The notes beneath the pieces were generated by a model that was not told where the DNA came from, ran no database searches, and saw only the letters and a list, made by a program, of their open reading frames with translations. A stretch of DNA of 64,000 nt from Polynucleobacter sp. 73C-SIWE (GTDB lineage: Bacteria > Pseudomonadota > Gammaproteobacteria > Burkholderiales > Burkholderiaceae), in NCBI RefSeq assembly GCF_018882465.1, contig NZ_JACVOK010000002.1, positions 248,001-312,000 on the forward strand. Reading direction: 5' to 3'. The position numbers and the translations under genes were made by a program. Positions 7,386-18,392 of the stretch are shown piece by piece (the stretch's first letter is position 1; every line of letters begins with the position of its first letter).

Positions 7386-9164
7386 ATGACTGGGATTCAA
7401 AAATCATTACCACGCCGCCGTTTTGATGCGGTAATTGTTGGTGCGGGTGGTTCAGGTATGCGTGCTTCATTGCAGTTAGCCGAAGCTGGCTTGAACGTTG
7501 CTGTATTAACCAAGGTATTCCCAACACGCTCACACACTGTTGCTGCACAAGGCGGTATTGGTGCTTCATTAGGCAATATGAGTGAAGACAATTGGCACTA
7601 TCACTTTTATGACACCATCAAAGGATCTGACTGGTTAGGTGATCAGGATGTCATCGAGTTCATGTGTCGTGAAGCTCCAAAAGTGGTTTACGAGTTAGAG
7701 CATTTTGGTATGCCTTTTGACCGCAACCCAGATGGCACGATTTACCAGCGTCCATTCGGTGGCCACACTGCAAACTATGGTGAGAAGCCAGTGCAGCGCG
7801 CTTGTGCTGCTGCTGACCGTACAGGTCACGCCATGTTACATACCTTGTACCAACGTAATGTTCGCGCTAAAACCAATTTCTTTGTTGAGTGGTTGGCGCT
7901 TGATTTAATTCGTGATGACGAAGGCGATGTTGTTGGTGTTACTGCTCTCGAAATGGAAACAGGTCAGGTCTACATCCTAGAAGCCAAAGTTGTCATGATG
8001 GCAACCGGCGGTGCAGGTCGTATTTGGGATGCATCGACTAACGCATTTATTAATACCGGCGACGGTATGGGTCTTGCAGCTCGCGCAGGTATTCCATTGG
8101 AAGATATGGAGTTCTGGCAATTCCACCCAACTGGCGTAGCTGGTGCGGGTGTATTGTTGACTGAAGGTTGCCGTGGTGAAGGTGGAATCTTGCGCAATAA
8201 AGATGGTGAGCGTTTCATGGAACGTTATGCGCCAACCTTGAAAGATTTAGCGCCACGCGATTTTGTATCACGCTCAATGGACCAAGAAATTAAAGAAGGG
8301 CGCGGTTGCGGCCCGAATGGTGACTATGTTGTACTCGATTTAACGCACATCGGTGCAGATACCATCATGAAGCGTCTGCCATCTGTATATGAAATCGGTA
8401 TTAACTTTGCGAACGTTGACGTGACCAAAGAGCCAATTCCGGTTGTGCCAACCATTCACTATCAGATGGGCGGTATTCCGACGAACATCAATGGTCAAGT
8501 GGTTGTGCCAGGCAACGGCAAGCACAATGAAATCGTTAATGGCTTGTACGCTATTGGTGAGTGTTCATGTGTTTCAGTTCACGGTGCTAATCGTTTGGGT
8601 ACGAACTCATTACTCGACCTCTTGGTATTTGGTCGTGCAGCAGGTAACCACATCGTTGGCTTGAATCTCAAGAATCGTGAGTTCAAGAAGTTACCTGCAA
8701 ATGCTGGTCAACAGACTTTGGAGCGTATTGCGAATTTAGATAACTCCACTTCTGGTGAATACGCACAAGACGTTGCCAATGACATTCGTAAAACCATGCA
8801 GAAATACGCTGGTGTATTCCGCAACCAAGAGTTGATGGACGAAGGTGTTCGTCAAATGGCGAAGTTGACTGAGCGTGCGAAAAATCTGTGGGTTAAAGAC
8901 AAGTCTGATATTTTCAATACCGCACGCATTGAGGCTTTGGAAGTGGCTAACTTAGTTGAGACTGCAAATGCAACGATGATTTCTGCAGCAGCTCGTAAAG
9001 AAAGTCGTGGCGCTCATTCGCATGATGATCACCCGCATCGTGATGATGATAACTGGATGAAGCACACTCTTTGGTATAGCGAAGGTAATCGCTTGGACTA
9101 CAAGCCAGTCCAGCTCAAGCCATTGACTGTTGATTCAGTTCCTCCTAAAGAACGTACTTTCTAA
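7386..9164 (+). CDS. sdhA: Succinate dehydrogenase flavoprotein subunit
   Basis: 592 residues, normal for SdhA. It oxidises succinate to fumarate. Seen are the FAD-binding start DAVIVGAGGSGMRASLQLA, the covalent-FAD histidine in TRSHTVAAQGG, the HPTG active-site segment, TEGCRGEGG with the catalytic arginine region, and the HGANRLGTNSLLDLLVFGRAAG block. The frame is open back to 7344 within sdhD, but MTGIQKSLPRRRFDAV at 7386 is the family start. A histidine/aspartate-rich stretch (HSHDDHPHRDDD) near the C-terminus is found in many proteobacterial SdhA proteins. Confidence 0.98.
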   Translation: MTGIQKSLPRRRFDAVIVGAGGSGMRASLQLAEAGLNVAVLTKVFPTRSHTVAAQGGIGASLGNMSEDNWHYHFYDTIKGSDWLGDQDVIEFMCREAPKVVYELEHFGMPFDRNPDGTIYQRPFGGHTANYGEKPVQRACAAADRTGHAMLHTLYQRNVRAKTNFFVEWLALDLIRDDEGDVVGVTALEMETGQVYILEAKVVMMATGGAGRIWDASTNAFINTGDGMGLAARAGIPLEDMEFWQFHPTGVAGAGVLLTEGCRGEGGILRNKDGERFMERYAPTLKDLAPRDFVSRSMDQEIKEGRGCGPNGDYVVLDLTHIGADTIMKRLPSVYEIGINFANVDVTKEPIPVVPTIHYQMGGIPTNINGQVVVPGNGKHNEIVNGLYAIGECSCVSVHGANRLGTNSLLDLLVFGRAAGNHIVGLNLKNREFKKLPANAGQQTLERIANLDNSTSGEYAQDVANDIRKTMQKYAGVFRNQELMDEGVRQMAKLTERAKNLWVKDKSDIFNTARIEALEVANLVETANATMISAAARKESRGAHSHDDHPHRDDDNWMKHTLWYSEGNRLDYKPVQLKPLTVDSVPPKERTF

Positions 9165-9180
9165 TTAAGAGAGATAGAGA

Positions 9181-9885
9181 ATGAGTGATATCCGTATATT
9201 TGAAATTTACCGCTACGATCCAGATGTCGATGCAGCTCCGCGCATGGAGCGCTACGAGTTAGAACTCACTGGCGAGCGTATGTTGTTGGATGCTTTGATT
9301 TCTTTGAAGAAGCAAGACGAAACAATCTCTTATCGTCGTTCATGCCGTGAGGGTGTATGCGGTTCAGATGCAATGAACATTAACGGTAAAAATGGTTTGG
9401 CTTGTTTGACCAATATGTTGACTTTGCCTAAGGTCATCACATTGCGCCCATTGCCTGGCTTGCCAGTTGTGCGCGATTTGATCGTTGATATGACTTTGTT
9501 CTTCAAACAGTACTTGTCTATCAAGCCTTACTTAGTTAACGACAATCCACCTCCAGAAAAAGAGCGCCTCCAGAGTCCTGAAGAGCGTGAAGAGTTGAAT
9601 GGCTTATATGAGTGCATCTTGTGCGCATCCTGCTCAACTTCATGCCCATCTTTCTGGTGGAATCCTGATAAGTTCGTAGGCCCAGCTGGTCTATTGCAGG
9701 CCTATCGCTTTATTGCTGATAGCCGCGATGAAGAAACATCCCAGCGTTTGGATAATTTGGAAGATCCGTATCGTTTGTTCCGTTGCCATACCATCATGAA
9801 TTGCGTGGATGTATGTCCTAAGCACTTGAACCCAACCAAGGCAATTGGCAAAATCAAGGAGTTGATGGTTCGCAGGGCGGTATGA
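9181..9885 (+). CDS. sdhB: Succinate dehydrogenase iron-sulfur subunit
   Basis: 234 residues, with all three cluster sites visible: [21 protein letters not shown] for [2Fe-2S], [12 protein letters not shown] for [4Fe-4S], and the [17 protein letters not shown] region for [3Fe-4S]. It carries electrons from the FAD in SdhA to ubiquinone in SdhCD. The LAGLLQ-type motif appears as [11 protein letters not shown]. It starts 16 bases after sdhA, and its stop overlaps the sdhE start by 4 bases (ATGA). Confidence 0.98.
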   Translation: MSDIRIFEIYRYDPDVDAAPRMERYELELTGERMLLDALISLKKQDETISYRRSCREGVCGSDAMNINGKNGLACLTNMLTLPKVITLRPLPGLPVVRDLIVDMTLFFKQYLSIKPYLVNDNPPPEKERLQSPEEREELNGLYECILCASCSTSCPSFWWNPDKFVGPAGLLQAYRFIADSRDEETSQRLDNLEDPYRLFRCHTIMNCVDVCPKHLNPTKAIGKIKELMVRRAV

Positions 9886-10151
9886 CCCTCGGTAACGCAG
9901 ATTTATATCGTTTAAAGAGTGATGCTCGCAGGGGCTTGCTAGAGAATGATTTAATTCTGCAACGTTTCTTTGAGCGTTACGGCGCACAATTAAGCGTGGA
10001 AGAGGGAAGAGTATTAAGCCAGTTATTGGCCTTGGATGACAATGACCTAATGGATTTGCTGATTGGTCGTAAAGATTCGGTGGCTGGGCTGGAAGAGGAA
10101 ATGCAGTCGGACTCCTTTAAAACAGTATTGCAAAAGCTGAAAGAGAAGTAA
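9882..10151 (+). CDS. sdhE: FAD assembly factor for succinate dehydrogenase (SdhE/DUF339)
   Basis: 89 residues, all helical, the size of SdhE. The [11 protein letters not shown] segment corresponds to the conserved RGxxE motif, whose Gly is needed for flavinylation of SdhA. It overlaps sdhB by ATGA, so the two are translationally coupled. A hairpin that may terminate the operon overlaps its last codons. Confidence 0.93.
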   Translation: MTLGNADLYRLKSDARRGLLENDLILQRFFERYGAQLSVEEGRVLSQLLALDDNDLMDLLIGRKDSVAGLEEEMQSDSFKTVLQKLKEK

Positions 10152-10162
10152 TTCAGCTTTTT
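10133..10162 (+). terminator. Candidate terminator or attenuator at the end of sdhE
   Basis: AAAGCTGAA (10133-10141) and TTCAGCTTT (10152-10160) form a 9-base-pair stem with a 10-base loop, and the right arm runs into a short T tract. The left arm lies in the last codons of sdhE. It could end or weaken sdh transcription before gltA, which begins 82 bases after sdhE. Confidence 0.5.
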
Positions 10163-10233
10163 GGTGCAGTAGCGGTGAAAGCATGTAAACGAACAATGTA
10201 TTAATCATAATTTTGAATGACTAAGGATTAGAA

Positions 10234-11547
10234 ATGATTGAATCGGACATCAAGGCAAAACTCTCGTTTTCGGATGGCACACCAGATATTGATCTGCCAA
10301 TTTACAAAGGAACTGTTGGTCCTGATGTAATCGACATTCGTAAGCTTTATGGTCAGACGGGTAAGTTCACTTACGACTCGGGCTTTCTTTCTACAGCGTC
10401 ATGCAATAGCAAAATTACCTATATCGACGGCGATAAGGGTGAGTTGCTCTACCGCGGCTACCCAATTGAAGATTTGGCCCACAATTGCGACTTCTTGGAA
10501 ACTTGCTTTCTCTTAATTAATGGTGAGTTGCCAAACGCTACTCAGAAAAAAGATTTCGAAGATATGGTCATGCACCACACCATGGTTCATGAGCAAATGC
10601 AATTCTTCTTGCGCGGTTTCCGTCGCGATGCACATCCAATGTCTGTTTTGACAGGCTTAGTTGGTGCAATGGCTGCGTTCTATCATGATGAAATTGACTA
10701 TACCGATTCGCATGCGCGCGAGGTTGCGCAGATTCGCTTGATCGCGAAAATGCCTACTCTGGTGGCGATGTCCTATAAATATTCAGTTGGACAGCCATTT
10801 ATCTATCCAGATAACTCTTTGTCATACACCGCTAACTTTATGCGCATGATGTTTGCAACCCCATGCGAACAGTACAAAGTGAATCCAGTATTGGTTCGTG
10901 CATTGGACCGCATTTTTATCTTGCACGCAGACCATGAGCAAAATGCTTCGACGTCAACTGTACGTTTGTGCGGTTCCTCAGGTACAAACCCATTTGCGGC
11001 GATCTCTGCTGGTATTGCTTGTCTCTGGGGCCCAGCCCATGGCGGTGCAAACGAAGCTTGCTTGCAGATGCTCAATGAGATTCAGGCTCAAGGTGGTGTG
11101 GATAAGATTCATGAATTCATTGCTCAAGTTAAGGATAAGAACTCTAGCGTTCGCTTAATGGGCTTTGGTCACCGCGTCTATAAGAACTTTGATCCACGTG
11201 CAAAATTGATGCGTGAAACTTGCCATGAAGTATTGGCTGAACTTGGTCTGCAAGATGATCCATTGTTCAAGTTGGCAATGACACTTGAGAAAATTGCATT
11301 AGAAGATGAGTACTTCGTGAGCCGCAAGCTTTATCCAAACGTAGACTTCTACTCTGGCATCGTTCAGCGCGCACTTGGCATCCCAACAGAAATGTTTACC
11401 TGTATCTTTGCTTTGGCAAGAACCGTCGGTTGGATTGCTCAGTGGGAAGAAATGATTACTGATCCAGAGTACAAGATCGGACGTCCACGACAGTTATATG
11501 TTGGTGAAACTTCACGCAAGGTTCCTAACATCTCGGTTCGCAAATAA
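10234..11547 (+). CDS. gltA: Citrate synthase (type II, hexameric)
   Basis: 437 residues, the size of the NADH-sensitive hexameric enzyme of Gram-negative bacteria. It condenses oxaloacetate and acetyl-CoA to citrate. Active-site blocks are [16 protein letters not shown] (catalytic His), [28 protein letters not shown] and the late NVDFYSGIV with the catalytic Asp. The start has TAAGGA upstream. It sits behind sdhCDABE, a usual order in Burkholderiales, and leuC follows after 17 bases. Confidence 0.98.
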   Translation: MIESDIKAKLSFSDGTPDIDLPIYKGTVGPDVIDIRKLYGQTGKFTYDSGFLSTASCNSKITYIDGDKGELLYRGYPIEDLAHNCDFLETCFLLINGELPNATQKKDFEDMVMHHTMVHEQMQFFLRGFRRDAHPMSVLTGLVGAMAAFYHDEIDYTDSHAREVAQIRLIAKMPTLVAMSYKYSVGQPFIYPDNSLSYTANFMRMMFATPCEQYKVNPVLVRALDRIFILHADHEQNASTSTVRLCGSSGTNPFAAISAGIACLWGPAHGGANEACLQMLNEIQAQGGVDKIHEFIAQVKDKNSSVRLMGFGHRVYKNFDPRAKLMRETCHEVLAELGLQDDPLFKLAMTLEKIALEDEYFVSRKLYPNVDFYSGIVQRALGIPTEMFTCIFALARTVGWIAQWEEMITDPEYKIGRPRQLYVGETSRKVPNISVRK

Positions 11548-11564
11548 AGGTTTTAAGGGCACTC

Positions 11565-12974
11565 ATGTCTCGTACGCTTTATGACAAATTGTGGGATGAC
11601 CACGTTGTTTACTCTGAAGAGGATGGCACGGCGACGATCTATATTGATCGCCAGCTGTTGCACGAGGTAACCAGTCCTCAAGCGTTTGAGGGCTTGAATT
11701 TGGCGGGTCGCCCAGTGTGGCGTATTTCTGCCAATTTGGCAGTGTCGGATCACAACGTTCCAACGACAGATCGCTCAGAAGGTATTACAGATCCGATATC
11801 TAAATTGCAAGTAGATACTTTGGATCAAAACTGTGATGCCTTTGGTATTACCCAGTACAAGATGAATGATGCCCGTCAAGGGATTGTTCATGTCATTGGG
11901 CCAGAGCAGGGGGCAACTTTGCCAGGCATGACTGTAGTGTGTGGCGATTCTCATACCAGCACACACGGTGCATTTGGTGCTCTCGCATTTGGTATTGGCA
12001 CCTCTGAAGTGGAGCATGTGTTAGCAACACAAACTTTGCTCATGAAAAAGAGCAAGAACATGCTCGTCAAAGTTGATGGTCGCTTGCAACCAGGCTCTAC
12101 CGCGAAGGATATCGTTCTTGCTGTGATTGGCAAGATCGGCACTGCAGGTGGCACTGGTTACACCATTGAGTTTGCTGGTGAAGCGATACGTAATTTGTCG
12201 ATGGAAGGTCGTATGACCCTTTGCAATATGGCGATTGAAGCTGGCGCTCGAGCTGGCTTGGTTGCCGTCGATGAAACTACTATTGAATACATTCAAGGTC
12301 GTCCATATGTGCCGAAGGGTCCGGTACTACTGCAGGCCTTGCAATATTGGAGAACTTTGCATTCCGATGCGGATGCCAAGTTTGATGCCGTAGTTGAATT
12401 GCGCGCAGAAGAAATTGCACCTCAAGTCACTTGGGGCACTTCACCAGAGATGGTGCTTGCTATAAGTGAGCGTGTGCCTGATCCAGAAAAAGAGCGAGAC
12501 CCAAACAAGCGTTCCGCCATGGAGCGTGCATTAGAGTACATGAATCTCATTCCCAATACGCCGCTGAGCAGTATTTCTGTTGATAAGGTATTCATTGGTT
12601 CTTGCACGAATAGCCGCATCGAAGATATGAGAGCTGCTGCTAAGGTGGTTGATCGCCTGGGTAAAAAAGTGGCAGCTAATGTGAAGTTGGCATTGGTTGT
12701 GCCTGGTTCTGGTTTGGTAAAAGCCCAAGCAGAGCGCGAGGGTTTAGACCGCATCTTTAAGGCTGCTGGCTTTGAGTGGCGTGAGCCTGGTTGTTCTATG
12801 TGTTTAGCCATGAATGCTGATCGTTTAGAACCTGGCGAGCGCTGCGCCTCCACCTCTAATCGTAATTTTGAAGGTCGCCAAGGCAATGGCGGTAGAACCC
12901 ATTTGGTAAGTCCTGCAATGGCAGCTGCTGCTGCAATTGAAGGTCATTTTGTTGACGTACGTAAGATTTCATAA
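11565..12974 (+). CDS. leuC: 3-isopropylmalate dehydratase large subunit
   Basis: 469 residues. With LeuD it isomerises 2-isopropylmalate to 3-isopropylmalate in leucine synthesis. The [4Fe-4S] ligands are seen in [14 protein letters not shown] and [11 protein letters not shown], with the substrate-binding [23 protein letters not shown] block near residue 125. It lies 17 bases after gltA with AAGGG before the ATG, and heads leuC-lipoprotein-leuD-leuB. Confidence 0.98.
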   Translation: MSRTLYDKLWDDHVVYSEEDGTATIYIDRQLLHEVTSPQAFEGLNLAGRPVWRISANLAVSDHNVPTTDRSEGITDPISKLQVDTLDQNCDAFGITQYKMNDARQGIVHVIGPEQGATLPGMTVVCGDSHTSTHGAFGALAFGIGTSEVEHVLATQTLLMKKSKNMLVKVDGRLQPGSTAKDIVLAVIGKIGTAGGTGYTIEFAGEAIRNLSMEGRMTLCNMAIEAGARAGLVAVDETTIEYIQGRPYVPKGPVLLQALQYWRTLHSDADAKFDAVVELRAEEIAPQVTWGTSPEMVLAISERVPDPEKERDPNKRSAMERALEYMNLIPNTPLSSISVDKVFIGSCTNSRIEDMRAAAKVVDRLGKKVAANVKLALVVPGSGLVKAQAEREGLDRIFKAAGFEWREPGCSMCLAMNADRLEPGERCASTSNRNFEGRQGNGGRTHLVSPAMAAAAAIEGHFVDVRKIS

Positions 12975-12984
12975 GGGTATAGAC

Positions 12985-13191
12985 ATGAAATTTTCTTCAG
13001 TATCTTTAATTACTCGATTGGCCGTAGCTGCTATCTTTGGTCTCTTTATCTCTGCCTGCGCCAATACTATGGAAGGGGTGGGTAAGGATTTGCAGACGAT
13101 GGGAAGTTCAATGGGTGGATCGAGCTCTACACAGCAAAACAATCAATCACAAACCAAGGGTAAGGACGTTATTGTTACCCCTGTGAAGTAA
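12985..13191 (+). CDS. Entericidin-like small lipoprotein
   Basis: 68 residues. A hydrophobic N-terminus ends in the lipobox FISAC, so the mature lipoprotein begins at Cys25. The ANTMEGVGKDLQTMG segment after the cysteine is the entericidin A/B family signature. The rest is low-complexity Ser/Gln/Lys. The frame is open upstream into leuC (to 12937), but the ATG at 12985 begins the signal peptide. Entericidins are small membrane lipoproteins, in E. coli discussed as antidote/toxin pair EcnA/EcnB. Here there is one copy between leuC and leuD with no partner nearby, so a toxin role is not supported. Confidence 0.8.
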   Translation: MKFSSVSLITRLAVAAIFGLFISACANTMEGVGKDLQTMGSSMGGSSSTQQNNQSQTKGKDVIVTPVK

Positions 13192-13214
13192 GCATTAAGG
13201 GTTAAGTCAGAATC

Positions 13215-13862
13215 ATGGATAAATTTACGGTATACAAAGGTTTGGTTGCTCCGCTTAATCGCGAGAACGTTGATACCGACGCCATCATTCCCAAACAGTT
13301 TCTGAAATCCATCAAGAAGACTGGCTTTGGTCAGAACTTATTTGATGAGTGGCGCTATCTGGATCATGGTGAGCCAGGGCAGGATTGCAGTACGCGTCCC
13401 GTTAACCCAGACTTTGTCCTGAATCAGGCCCGCTATCAGGGCGCGGGCATTTTGTTGGCCCGTAAAAACTTTGGTTGCGGTAGCTCCCGCGAACATGCCC
13501 CTTGGGCGCTTGATCAATTTGGCTTCAGGGCAGTGATTGCCCCTAGTTTTGCTGATATTTTTTACAATAATTGCTTCAAAAATGGTCTTTTACCAATCGT
13601 TTTGACAGAAATCCAGGTTGACCACTTGTTCAATGAAACCCTTGCGTTTAGTGGTTATCAGTTGACCATTGACCTAGAGGCTCAGCAGGTGATTACGCCC
13701 GATGGCACAGCCTACAGCTTTGATGTGGCCCCATTTAGAAAGTATTGCCTTCTCAACGGTTTGGACGATATTGGCTTAACTCTGCGCCATGCAGATAAAA
13801 TCAAGGCTTACGAAGCTGAGCGCATTCTGAAAATGCCTTGGCTTGCAACCCAATTGCCATAA
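13215..13862 (+). CDS. leuD: 3-isopropylmalate dehydratase small subunit
   Basis: 215 residues, the swivel-domain partner of LeuC. Typical blocks are [20 protein letters not shown] at the N-terminus and [20 protein letters not shown]-like sequence (here [20 protein letters not shown]) with the substrate-binding GSSREHA motif. It follows the entericidin-like gene by 23 bases and precedes leuB by 21 bases. Confidence 0.98.
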   Translation: MDKFTVYKGLVAPLNRENVDTDAIIPKQFLKSIKKTGFGQNLFDEWRYLDHGEPGQDCSTRPVNPDFVLNQARYQGAGILLARKNFGCGSSREHAPWALDQFGFRAVIAPSFADIFYNNCFKNGLLPIVLTEIQVDHLFNETLAFSGYQLTIDLEAQQVITPDGTAYSFDVAPFRKYCLLNGLDDIGLTLRHADKIKAYEAERILKMPWLATQLP

Positions 13863-13883
13863 TTTTAGATTTAAAGGCCTTTC

Positions 13884-14954
13884 ATGAAAATTGCAGTTCT
13901 ACCGGGCGATGGTATCGGCCCGGAAATCGTCGCTCAAGCTGTTCGAGTATTAAATGCGCTCGGCCAAAAGTTTGATCTAGAGGAAGCTCCTGTTGGTGGA
14001 GCTGCTTATGATGTGGCCGGCCATCCATTGCCGCCAGCAACTTTAGAGTTGGCTAAAAAAGCTGATGCGATTTTGTTTGGTGCAGTAGGCGATTGGAAAT
14101 ATGATGCACTTGTACGCGAACTGCGTCCAGAGCAAGCCATTTTAGGATTACGCAAACACTTAGAGTTATTTGCGAACTTTAGACCAGCAATTTGCTATCC
14201 AGAGCTGACTGCTGCATCCAGTTTGAAACCAGAAATTATTGGTGGTTTAGATATTTTGATCGTACGTGAATTGAACGGCGATATCTATTTTGGCCAACCA
14301 CGCGGTATTCGCACTTCTGAGTTGCCATTATTTAAAGGTGCGCGCGAAGGTTTTGACACCATGCATTACAGTGAGCCTGAAGTAGAGCGCATTGGTCGCG
14401 TTGCTTTTGAGGCGGCACGTAAACGTGGCAAAAAGGTCTGTAGCGTTGATAAGGCTAACGTTTTAGAAACGTCACAACTCTGGCGTGAAGTCATGATTCG
14501 GATTTCTAAAGATTACCCAGATGTTGAGTTGTCACATATGTACGTAGATAACGCTGCGATGCAGTTGGTTAAAGCGCCTAAAGCCTTTGATGTAGTGGTC
14601 ACTGGCAATCTCTTTGGCGATATTTTGTCAGATGAGGCCGCAATGTTGACTGGCTCTATTGGCATGTTGCCTTCTGCCTCTCTTGATAAGAATAACAAGG
14701 GTCTGTACGAGCCAAGCCATGGTTCCGCACCCGATATTGCTGGAAAGGGTGTTGCTAATCCTTTAGCAACCATTCTTTCGGCTGCAATGATGTTGCGTTA
14801 TTCCTTAGGAATGCCTGCAGAAGCAGATCGAATTGAGAAAGCAGTACAAAAAGTCTTAGCACAAGGCTTACGAACTGCTGATATTTATACCGAAGGTACT
14901 CAAAAAGTATCTACAGTACAAATGGGTGATGCAGTGGTTGCAGCGCTTTCATAA
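13884..14954 (+). CDS. leuB: 3-isopropylmalate dehydrogenase
   Basis: 356 residues. It oxidises and decarboxylates 3-isopropylmalate to 2-oxoisocaproate using NAD+. [16 protein letters not shown] is the family start. [17 protein letters not shown] holds substrate-binding arginines, [14 protein letters not shown] the catalytic Lys, and [15 protein letters not shown] the metal-binding aspartates. [15 protein letters not shown] is the NAD-site motif. It completes the leuCDB operon and is followed by asd. Confidence 0.98.
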   Translation: MKIAVLPGDGIGPEIVAQAVRVLNALGQKFDLEEAPVGGAAYDVAGHPLPPATLELAKKADAILFGAVGDWKYDALVRELRPEQAILGLRKHLELFANFRPAICYPELTAASSLKPEIIGGLDILIVRELNGDIYFGQPRGIRTSELPLFKGAREGFDTMHYSEPEVERIGRVAFEAARKRGKKVCSVDKANVLETSQLWREVMIRISKDYPDVELSHMYVDNAAMQLVKAPKAFDVVVTGNLFGDILSDEAAMLTGSIGMLPSASLDKNNKGLYEPSHGSAPDIAGKGVANPLATILSAAMMLRYSLGMPAEADRIEKAVQKVLAQGLRTADIYTEGTQKVSTVQMGDAVVAALS

Positions 14955-14989
14955 ATCGAAATTAATCATTTATTAGATAGTTAATCATC

Positions 14990-16147
14990 ATGGCAAATAC
15001 AAATACACCATTGGTAGGTTTAGTTGGCTGGCGTGGCATGGTCGGTAGTGTTCTCATGGATAGAATGTTGGCCGAAAAAGATTTTGATTTAATCGAGCCA
15101 GTATTTTTTAGTACCAGTCAGGCAGGTGGCGAGGTTCCACTGATCAATGGCAAAAAAGTGAGTAAGAGCGAAACCGCTCTGAAAGATGCCAATGACATTC
15201 AGGCATTGTCACGCTGCGACATCATTTTGACTTGCCAAGGTGGCGACTACACCAACGATATCTTCCCTAAGCTGCGTGCTGCAGGCTGGAATGGTCATTG
15301 GATTGATGCTGCTAGTGCCTTGCGTATGAAAGATGACGCAGTATTAGTTTTAGATCCTGTGAATCGCCCAGTGATTGATAAGGCTTTGGCAGCTGGGGGC
15401 AAGAATTGGATTGGCGCTAACTGCACCGTCAGCTTAATGATGATGGCGATGGGTGGTTTGGTGAAGGCTGATATGGTGGAGTGGATTAGCGCCATGACTT
15501 ACCAAGCGGCATCTGGTGCTGGCGCACAGAATATGCGCGAGTTGCTTTTGCAAATGGGCGCTTTGCGTGACAGCGTTGCTACTGAATTGGCCGATCCTTC
15601 ATCCTGGATTTTGGATATTGATCGCAAGGTTACTGAAACATTGCGTTCCCCAGATTTTCCGAAGAAAAATTTTCGTAACACTGCATTGGCTGGCAGCTTA
15701 ATTCCATGGATTGATGTGCCGGTTGAGAATGGTCAAACTAAAGAAGAGTGGAAGGGTGGCTCTGAGTTCAATAAGATTCTAGGTCGTCCGGCTTTCCGCA
15801 CGCCAGGCAGTATTCCGATTGATGGATTGTGTGTTCGTGTTGGTGCGATGCGTTGTCACTCACAAGGTCTTACTGTCAAGTTGAAGAAAGACATTCCGCT
15901 GAAAGAAATTGAAACTATTTTGGCTAACGATAACCAGTGGGTTAAAGTAGTTCCAAATGATCGTGAGACTACTGAGCGAGATTTATCCCCAGCAGCAGTC
16001 AGTGGTACTTTGACTGTTCCAATTGGTCGTTTGCATAAAATGGCGATGGGACCGGAGTATTTGGCTGCCTTTACTGTGGGCGATCAGCTCTTGTGGGGTG
16101 CTGCAGAGCCATTACGCCGTATGCTCAGAATCTTGCTCGAAAAATAA
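14990..16147 (+). CDS. asd: Aspartate-semialdehyde dehydrogenase
   Basis: 385 residues. It reduces aspartyl phosphate to aspartate semialdehyde for lysine, threonine, methionine and diaminopimelate. [18 protein letters not shown] is the NADP-binding start of the Gram-negative class. The catalytic cysteine is Cys145 in [35 protein letters not shown] carries active-site Arg and His. Its stop shares bases with the fimV start (TAATG at 16145-16149). The leuB-asd-fimV-truA-trpF order is usual in Burkholderiales. Confidence 0.98.
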   Translation: MANTNTPLVGLVGWRGMVGSVLMDRMLAEKDFDLIEPVFFSTSQAGGEVPLINGKKVSKSETALKDANDIQALSRCDIILTCQGGDYTNDIFPKLRAAGWNGHWIDAASALRMKDDAVLVLDPVNRPVIDKALAAGGKNWIGANCTVSLMMMAMGGLVKADMVEWISAMTYQAASGAGAQNMRELLLQMGALRDSVATELADPSSWILDIDRKVTETLRSPDFPKKNFRNTALAGSLIPWIDVPVENGQTKEEWKGGSEFNKILGRPAFRTPGSIPIDGLCVRVGAMRCHSQGLTVKLKKDIPLKEIETILANDNQWVKVVPNDRETTERDLSPAAVSGTLTVPIGRLHKMAMGPEYLAAFTVGDQLLWGAAEPLRRMLRILLEK

Positions 16148-17529
16148 TGTTTAGAAATTACCAGCGCAGCTTGGTAAAAGCACTTTGCTTTGTTTGGCTG
16201 AGCTGGTCTTGCGCAGCCTGGGCAATCACTTTAGGTTCGCCTCAGTTGCAGTCCAAATCTGGGGAGCCTCTCCGGGTTGAGATTCCGATTAGGACTAGTG
16301 CAGATGAGCAGAGCGCCTTATCAAGTCTCAAGGCAAGCACTTTGCCCAAGACTTCGTATGAGCGCCTTGGAATCTCTCCCAAGGTTTTAGATCTCAATAC
16401 ACAGATTTCGGTTTACCGTAATCGTCAAGAGCAACTGATGGTTTTGGTAGAGACAGTAAATGCTGTGCCAGTATCAGACGATCCATTTGTAGATGTGTTA
16501 GTAAATCTCAATTGGTCTAGCGGTAGTATCACTAAAACATTCACACTACTCTTAGGCGATGTTCAAAAGGTTCTTGTAAAGCCTGGCCAAACTCTCTCAG
16601 AGATAGCGGCGATGATGGCGCCTCAGTTAGATGGCGCTACTCTAGATCAAACTATGCTGGCTTTATATAGGGCTAACCCAGATGCTTTTGCAAGCGGCAG
16701 CATTAACCGTTTAGCAGCTGGTGCCGAGTTAAACAAGCCAAGCCAAGCTCTACTACGCTCAATCAGTCCAGCAGAAGCCAATCAATTTGTAGCTGAGGCC
16801 AATGCCGATTGGCAGGCGAGTCAGAGCGCTGGTGGATCGCAAGATCAATCTAAGTCTAGCAATGCTAAGACTGCAGAAGCCTCCCCTAAAGACCGTCTAA
16901 AAATTGGTTCTAGTGCTGATGGCAATGATCAAGAGCGCCGCTATACAGAAGAGCTAGTTGCTCAAGAGAAGCAATTGGAACAAGCTAAGGCTCGCGTAGC
17001 AGAGTTAGAAAAGAATGTTGCGGATCTGCAGCGACTCCTAGAGAAGTCAAAAGAGAAAAAATCAGTTGAGGATAATTTTGGCTTGGGCGGATTTGCGCCG
17101 GCTATTGTGGCGCTGACTTTAATTGCATTAACCGGGTTATTGCTATGGGGCTTCGCTCGTAATGCTCGCCGTTCTGAACTCACCAGTTTTCAGGACCCAG
17201 AATCTTCAACTGGTCACGCACCTCAAAAACCAAGTCCAGGCAATTTCGAAATGCCTGAGCGTGCCAAAGCGCTATTTACTGGTATTGATTTAGATCTTTC
17301 TAAGCCGCCAGCAGACGTAGCCAAAGTGTCGCCTGCGCCAATTCCGAATCCTTTGGCGGATACGCTGCGTGTCAAATTAAATTTGGCTCGCGCTTACATC
17401 ACCATCGAAGATTTTGCTTCTGCGAAGAAGTCTTTGGAAGAAGTATTACGAGTGAGTAATTCAGTAGACCCGACCATTACGATCGAGGCTCAGGGTTTAT
17501 TGGCTGAGATCTTGCATCGCAATGCCTAG
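16147..17529 (+). CDS. fimV: FimV-type peptidoglycan-associated inner-membrane protein
   Basis: 460 residues from the ATG overlapping the asd stop. Residues 1-26 are a Sec signal peptide (cleavage near AWA-ITLG). The FimV N-terminal domain follows (LGSPQLQSKSGEPLRVEIPI), then a LysM-like region at about 138-200 (VLVKPGQTLSEIA), a coiled coil at about 262-305, one membrane helix at about 312-336, and a short cytoplasmic tail ending in a TPR-like helix pair (LNLARAYITIEDFASAKKSLEEVL). Pseudomonas FimV is about twice as long, the main difference being a shorter acidic cytoplasmic region. The family organises type IV pili or cell poles; no pilus gene is in the window. Confidence 0.85.
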   Translation: MFRNYQRSLVKALCFVWLSWSCAAWAITLGSPQLQSKSGEPLRVEIPIRTSADEQSALSSLKASTLPKTSYERLGISPKVLDLNTQISVYRNRQEQLMVLVETVNAVPVSDDPFVDVLVNLNWSSGSITKTFTLLLGDVQKVLVKPGQTLSEIAAMMAPQLDGATLDQTMLALYRANPDAFASGSINRLAAGAELNKPSQALLRSISPAEANQFVAEANADWQASQSAGGSQDQSKSSNAKTAEASPKDRLKIGSSADGNDQERRYTEELVAQEKQLEQAKARVAELEKNVADLQRLLEKSKEKKSVEDNFGLGGFAPAIVALTLIALTGLLLWGFARNARRSELTSFQDPESSTGHAPQKPSPGNFEMPERAKALFTGIDLDLSKPPADVAKVSPAPIPNPLADTLRVKLNLARAYITIEDFASAKKSLEEVLRVSNSVDPTITIEAQGLLAEILHRNA

Positions 17530-17547
17530 GGCGATGAGGATCTCGTA

Positions 17548-18375
17548 ATGCGTATAGCCCTTGGCTTGCAATATGATGGCAGCCCATACTCTGGTTGGCA
17601 AACACAAGTAAATCAACATTCGGTGCAAGATGAGCTCGAGAGTGCAATTTCAGCCTTTGTTGGCGATGCCTGCAAAGATTTTCCAATTAAAACGATTACT
17701 GCTGGTAGAACCGATGCTGGTGTTCATGCCTTAGGGCAGGTTATTCATTTTGATACCCATGTTGAGCGAGAAGATTTCTCATGGGTGAGGGGTGTGAATT
17801 CTTTTTTACCGTCCTCGATTGTCGTGAATTGGGCTAAACAAGTTCCAGAAGAATTTAGTGCGCGTTTCTCCGCATTTGAACGTACTTATATTTATGCGCT
17901 TCATGCAGGGCCTTGTCGATCACCGATGGTCCATAGCCGCGCGGGTTATCTCTTGCTGCCACCAAATAAGCGCTTAGACATTGAGGGTATGAAAAAATCA
18001 GCCCTGTGTTTGATCGGTGAACATGACTTTAGCTCGTTTAGATCATCTGAATGTCAGAGTAAGACACCGGTAAAGACTATGTACTCAATTGAAATTATTT
18101 CCCAAGAGCCATGGGTGTATTTCAAAATTCGCGGCAATGCTTTCTTGCACCATATGGTGCGTAATTTAGTGGGATGTTTTCTACAAATCGGGCAGGGTAG
18201 ACAAAAACCAGAATGGATGGCGGAAGTTTTGGCGGCTAAAGATCGCAAAGTTGCGGCGCCTACATTCATGCCTGATGGTCTGTATTTGGCCAAAATTGCT
18301 TACCCAGAAGAATTTGGTATTCCAGCCCCTTGGCTAGAAAACTCCTGGTTGCCCTCTCAAATCACAAAGCCCTAA
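17548..18375 (+). CDS. truA: tRNA pseudouridine(38-40) synthase
   Basis: 275 residues. It converts uridine to pseudouridine at positions 38-40 of the tRNA anticodon arm. The catalytic aspartate is in [15 protein letters not shown], near residue 58. The [16 protein letters not shown] start and the [19 protein letters not shown] block are family signatures. The ATG at 17548 follows a GAGGA site. It ends 17 bases before the trpF start used here. Confidence 0.97.
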   Translation: MRIALGLQYDGSPYSGWQTQVNQHSVQDELESAISAFVGDACKDFPIKTITAGRTDAGVHALGQVIHFDTHVEREDFSWVRGVNSFLPSSIVVNWAKQVPEEFSARFSAFERTYIYALHAGPCRSPMVHSRAGYLLLPPNKRLDIEGMKKSALCLIGEHDFSSFRSSECQSKTPVKTMYSIEIISQEPWVYFKIRGNAFLHHMVRNLVGCFLQIGQGRQKPEWMAEVLAAKDRKVAAPTFMPDGLYLAKIAYPEEFGIPAPWLENSWLPSQITKP

Positions 18376-18392
18376 GGCCTTATCATTCATTT

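Noticed and set aside
12422-12886. Minus-strand open frame of 154 codons inside leuC
   Set aside because: It is opposite the Fe-S-binding end of leuC, has no ribosome site worth noting and no recognisable domain.
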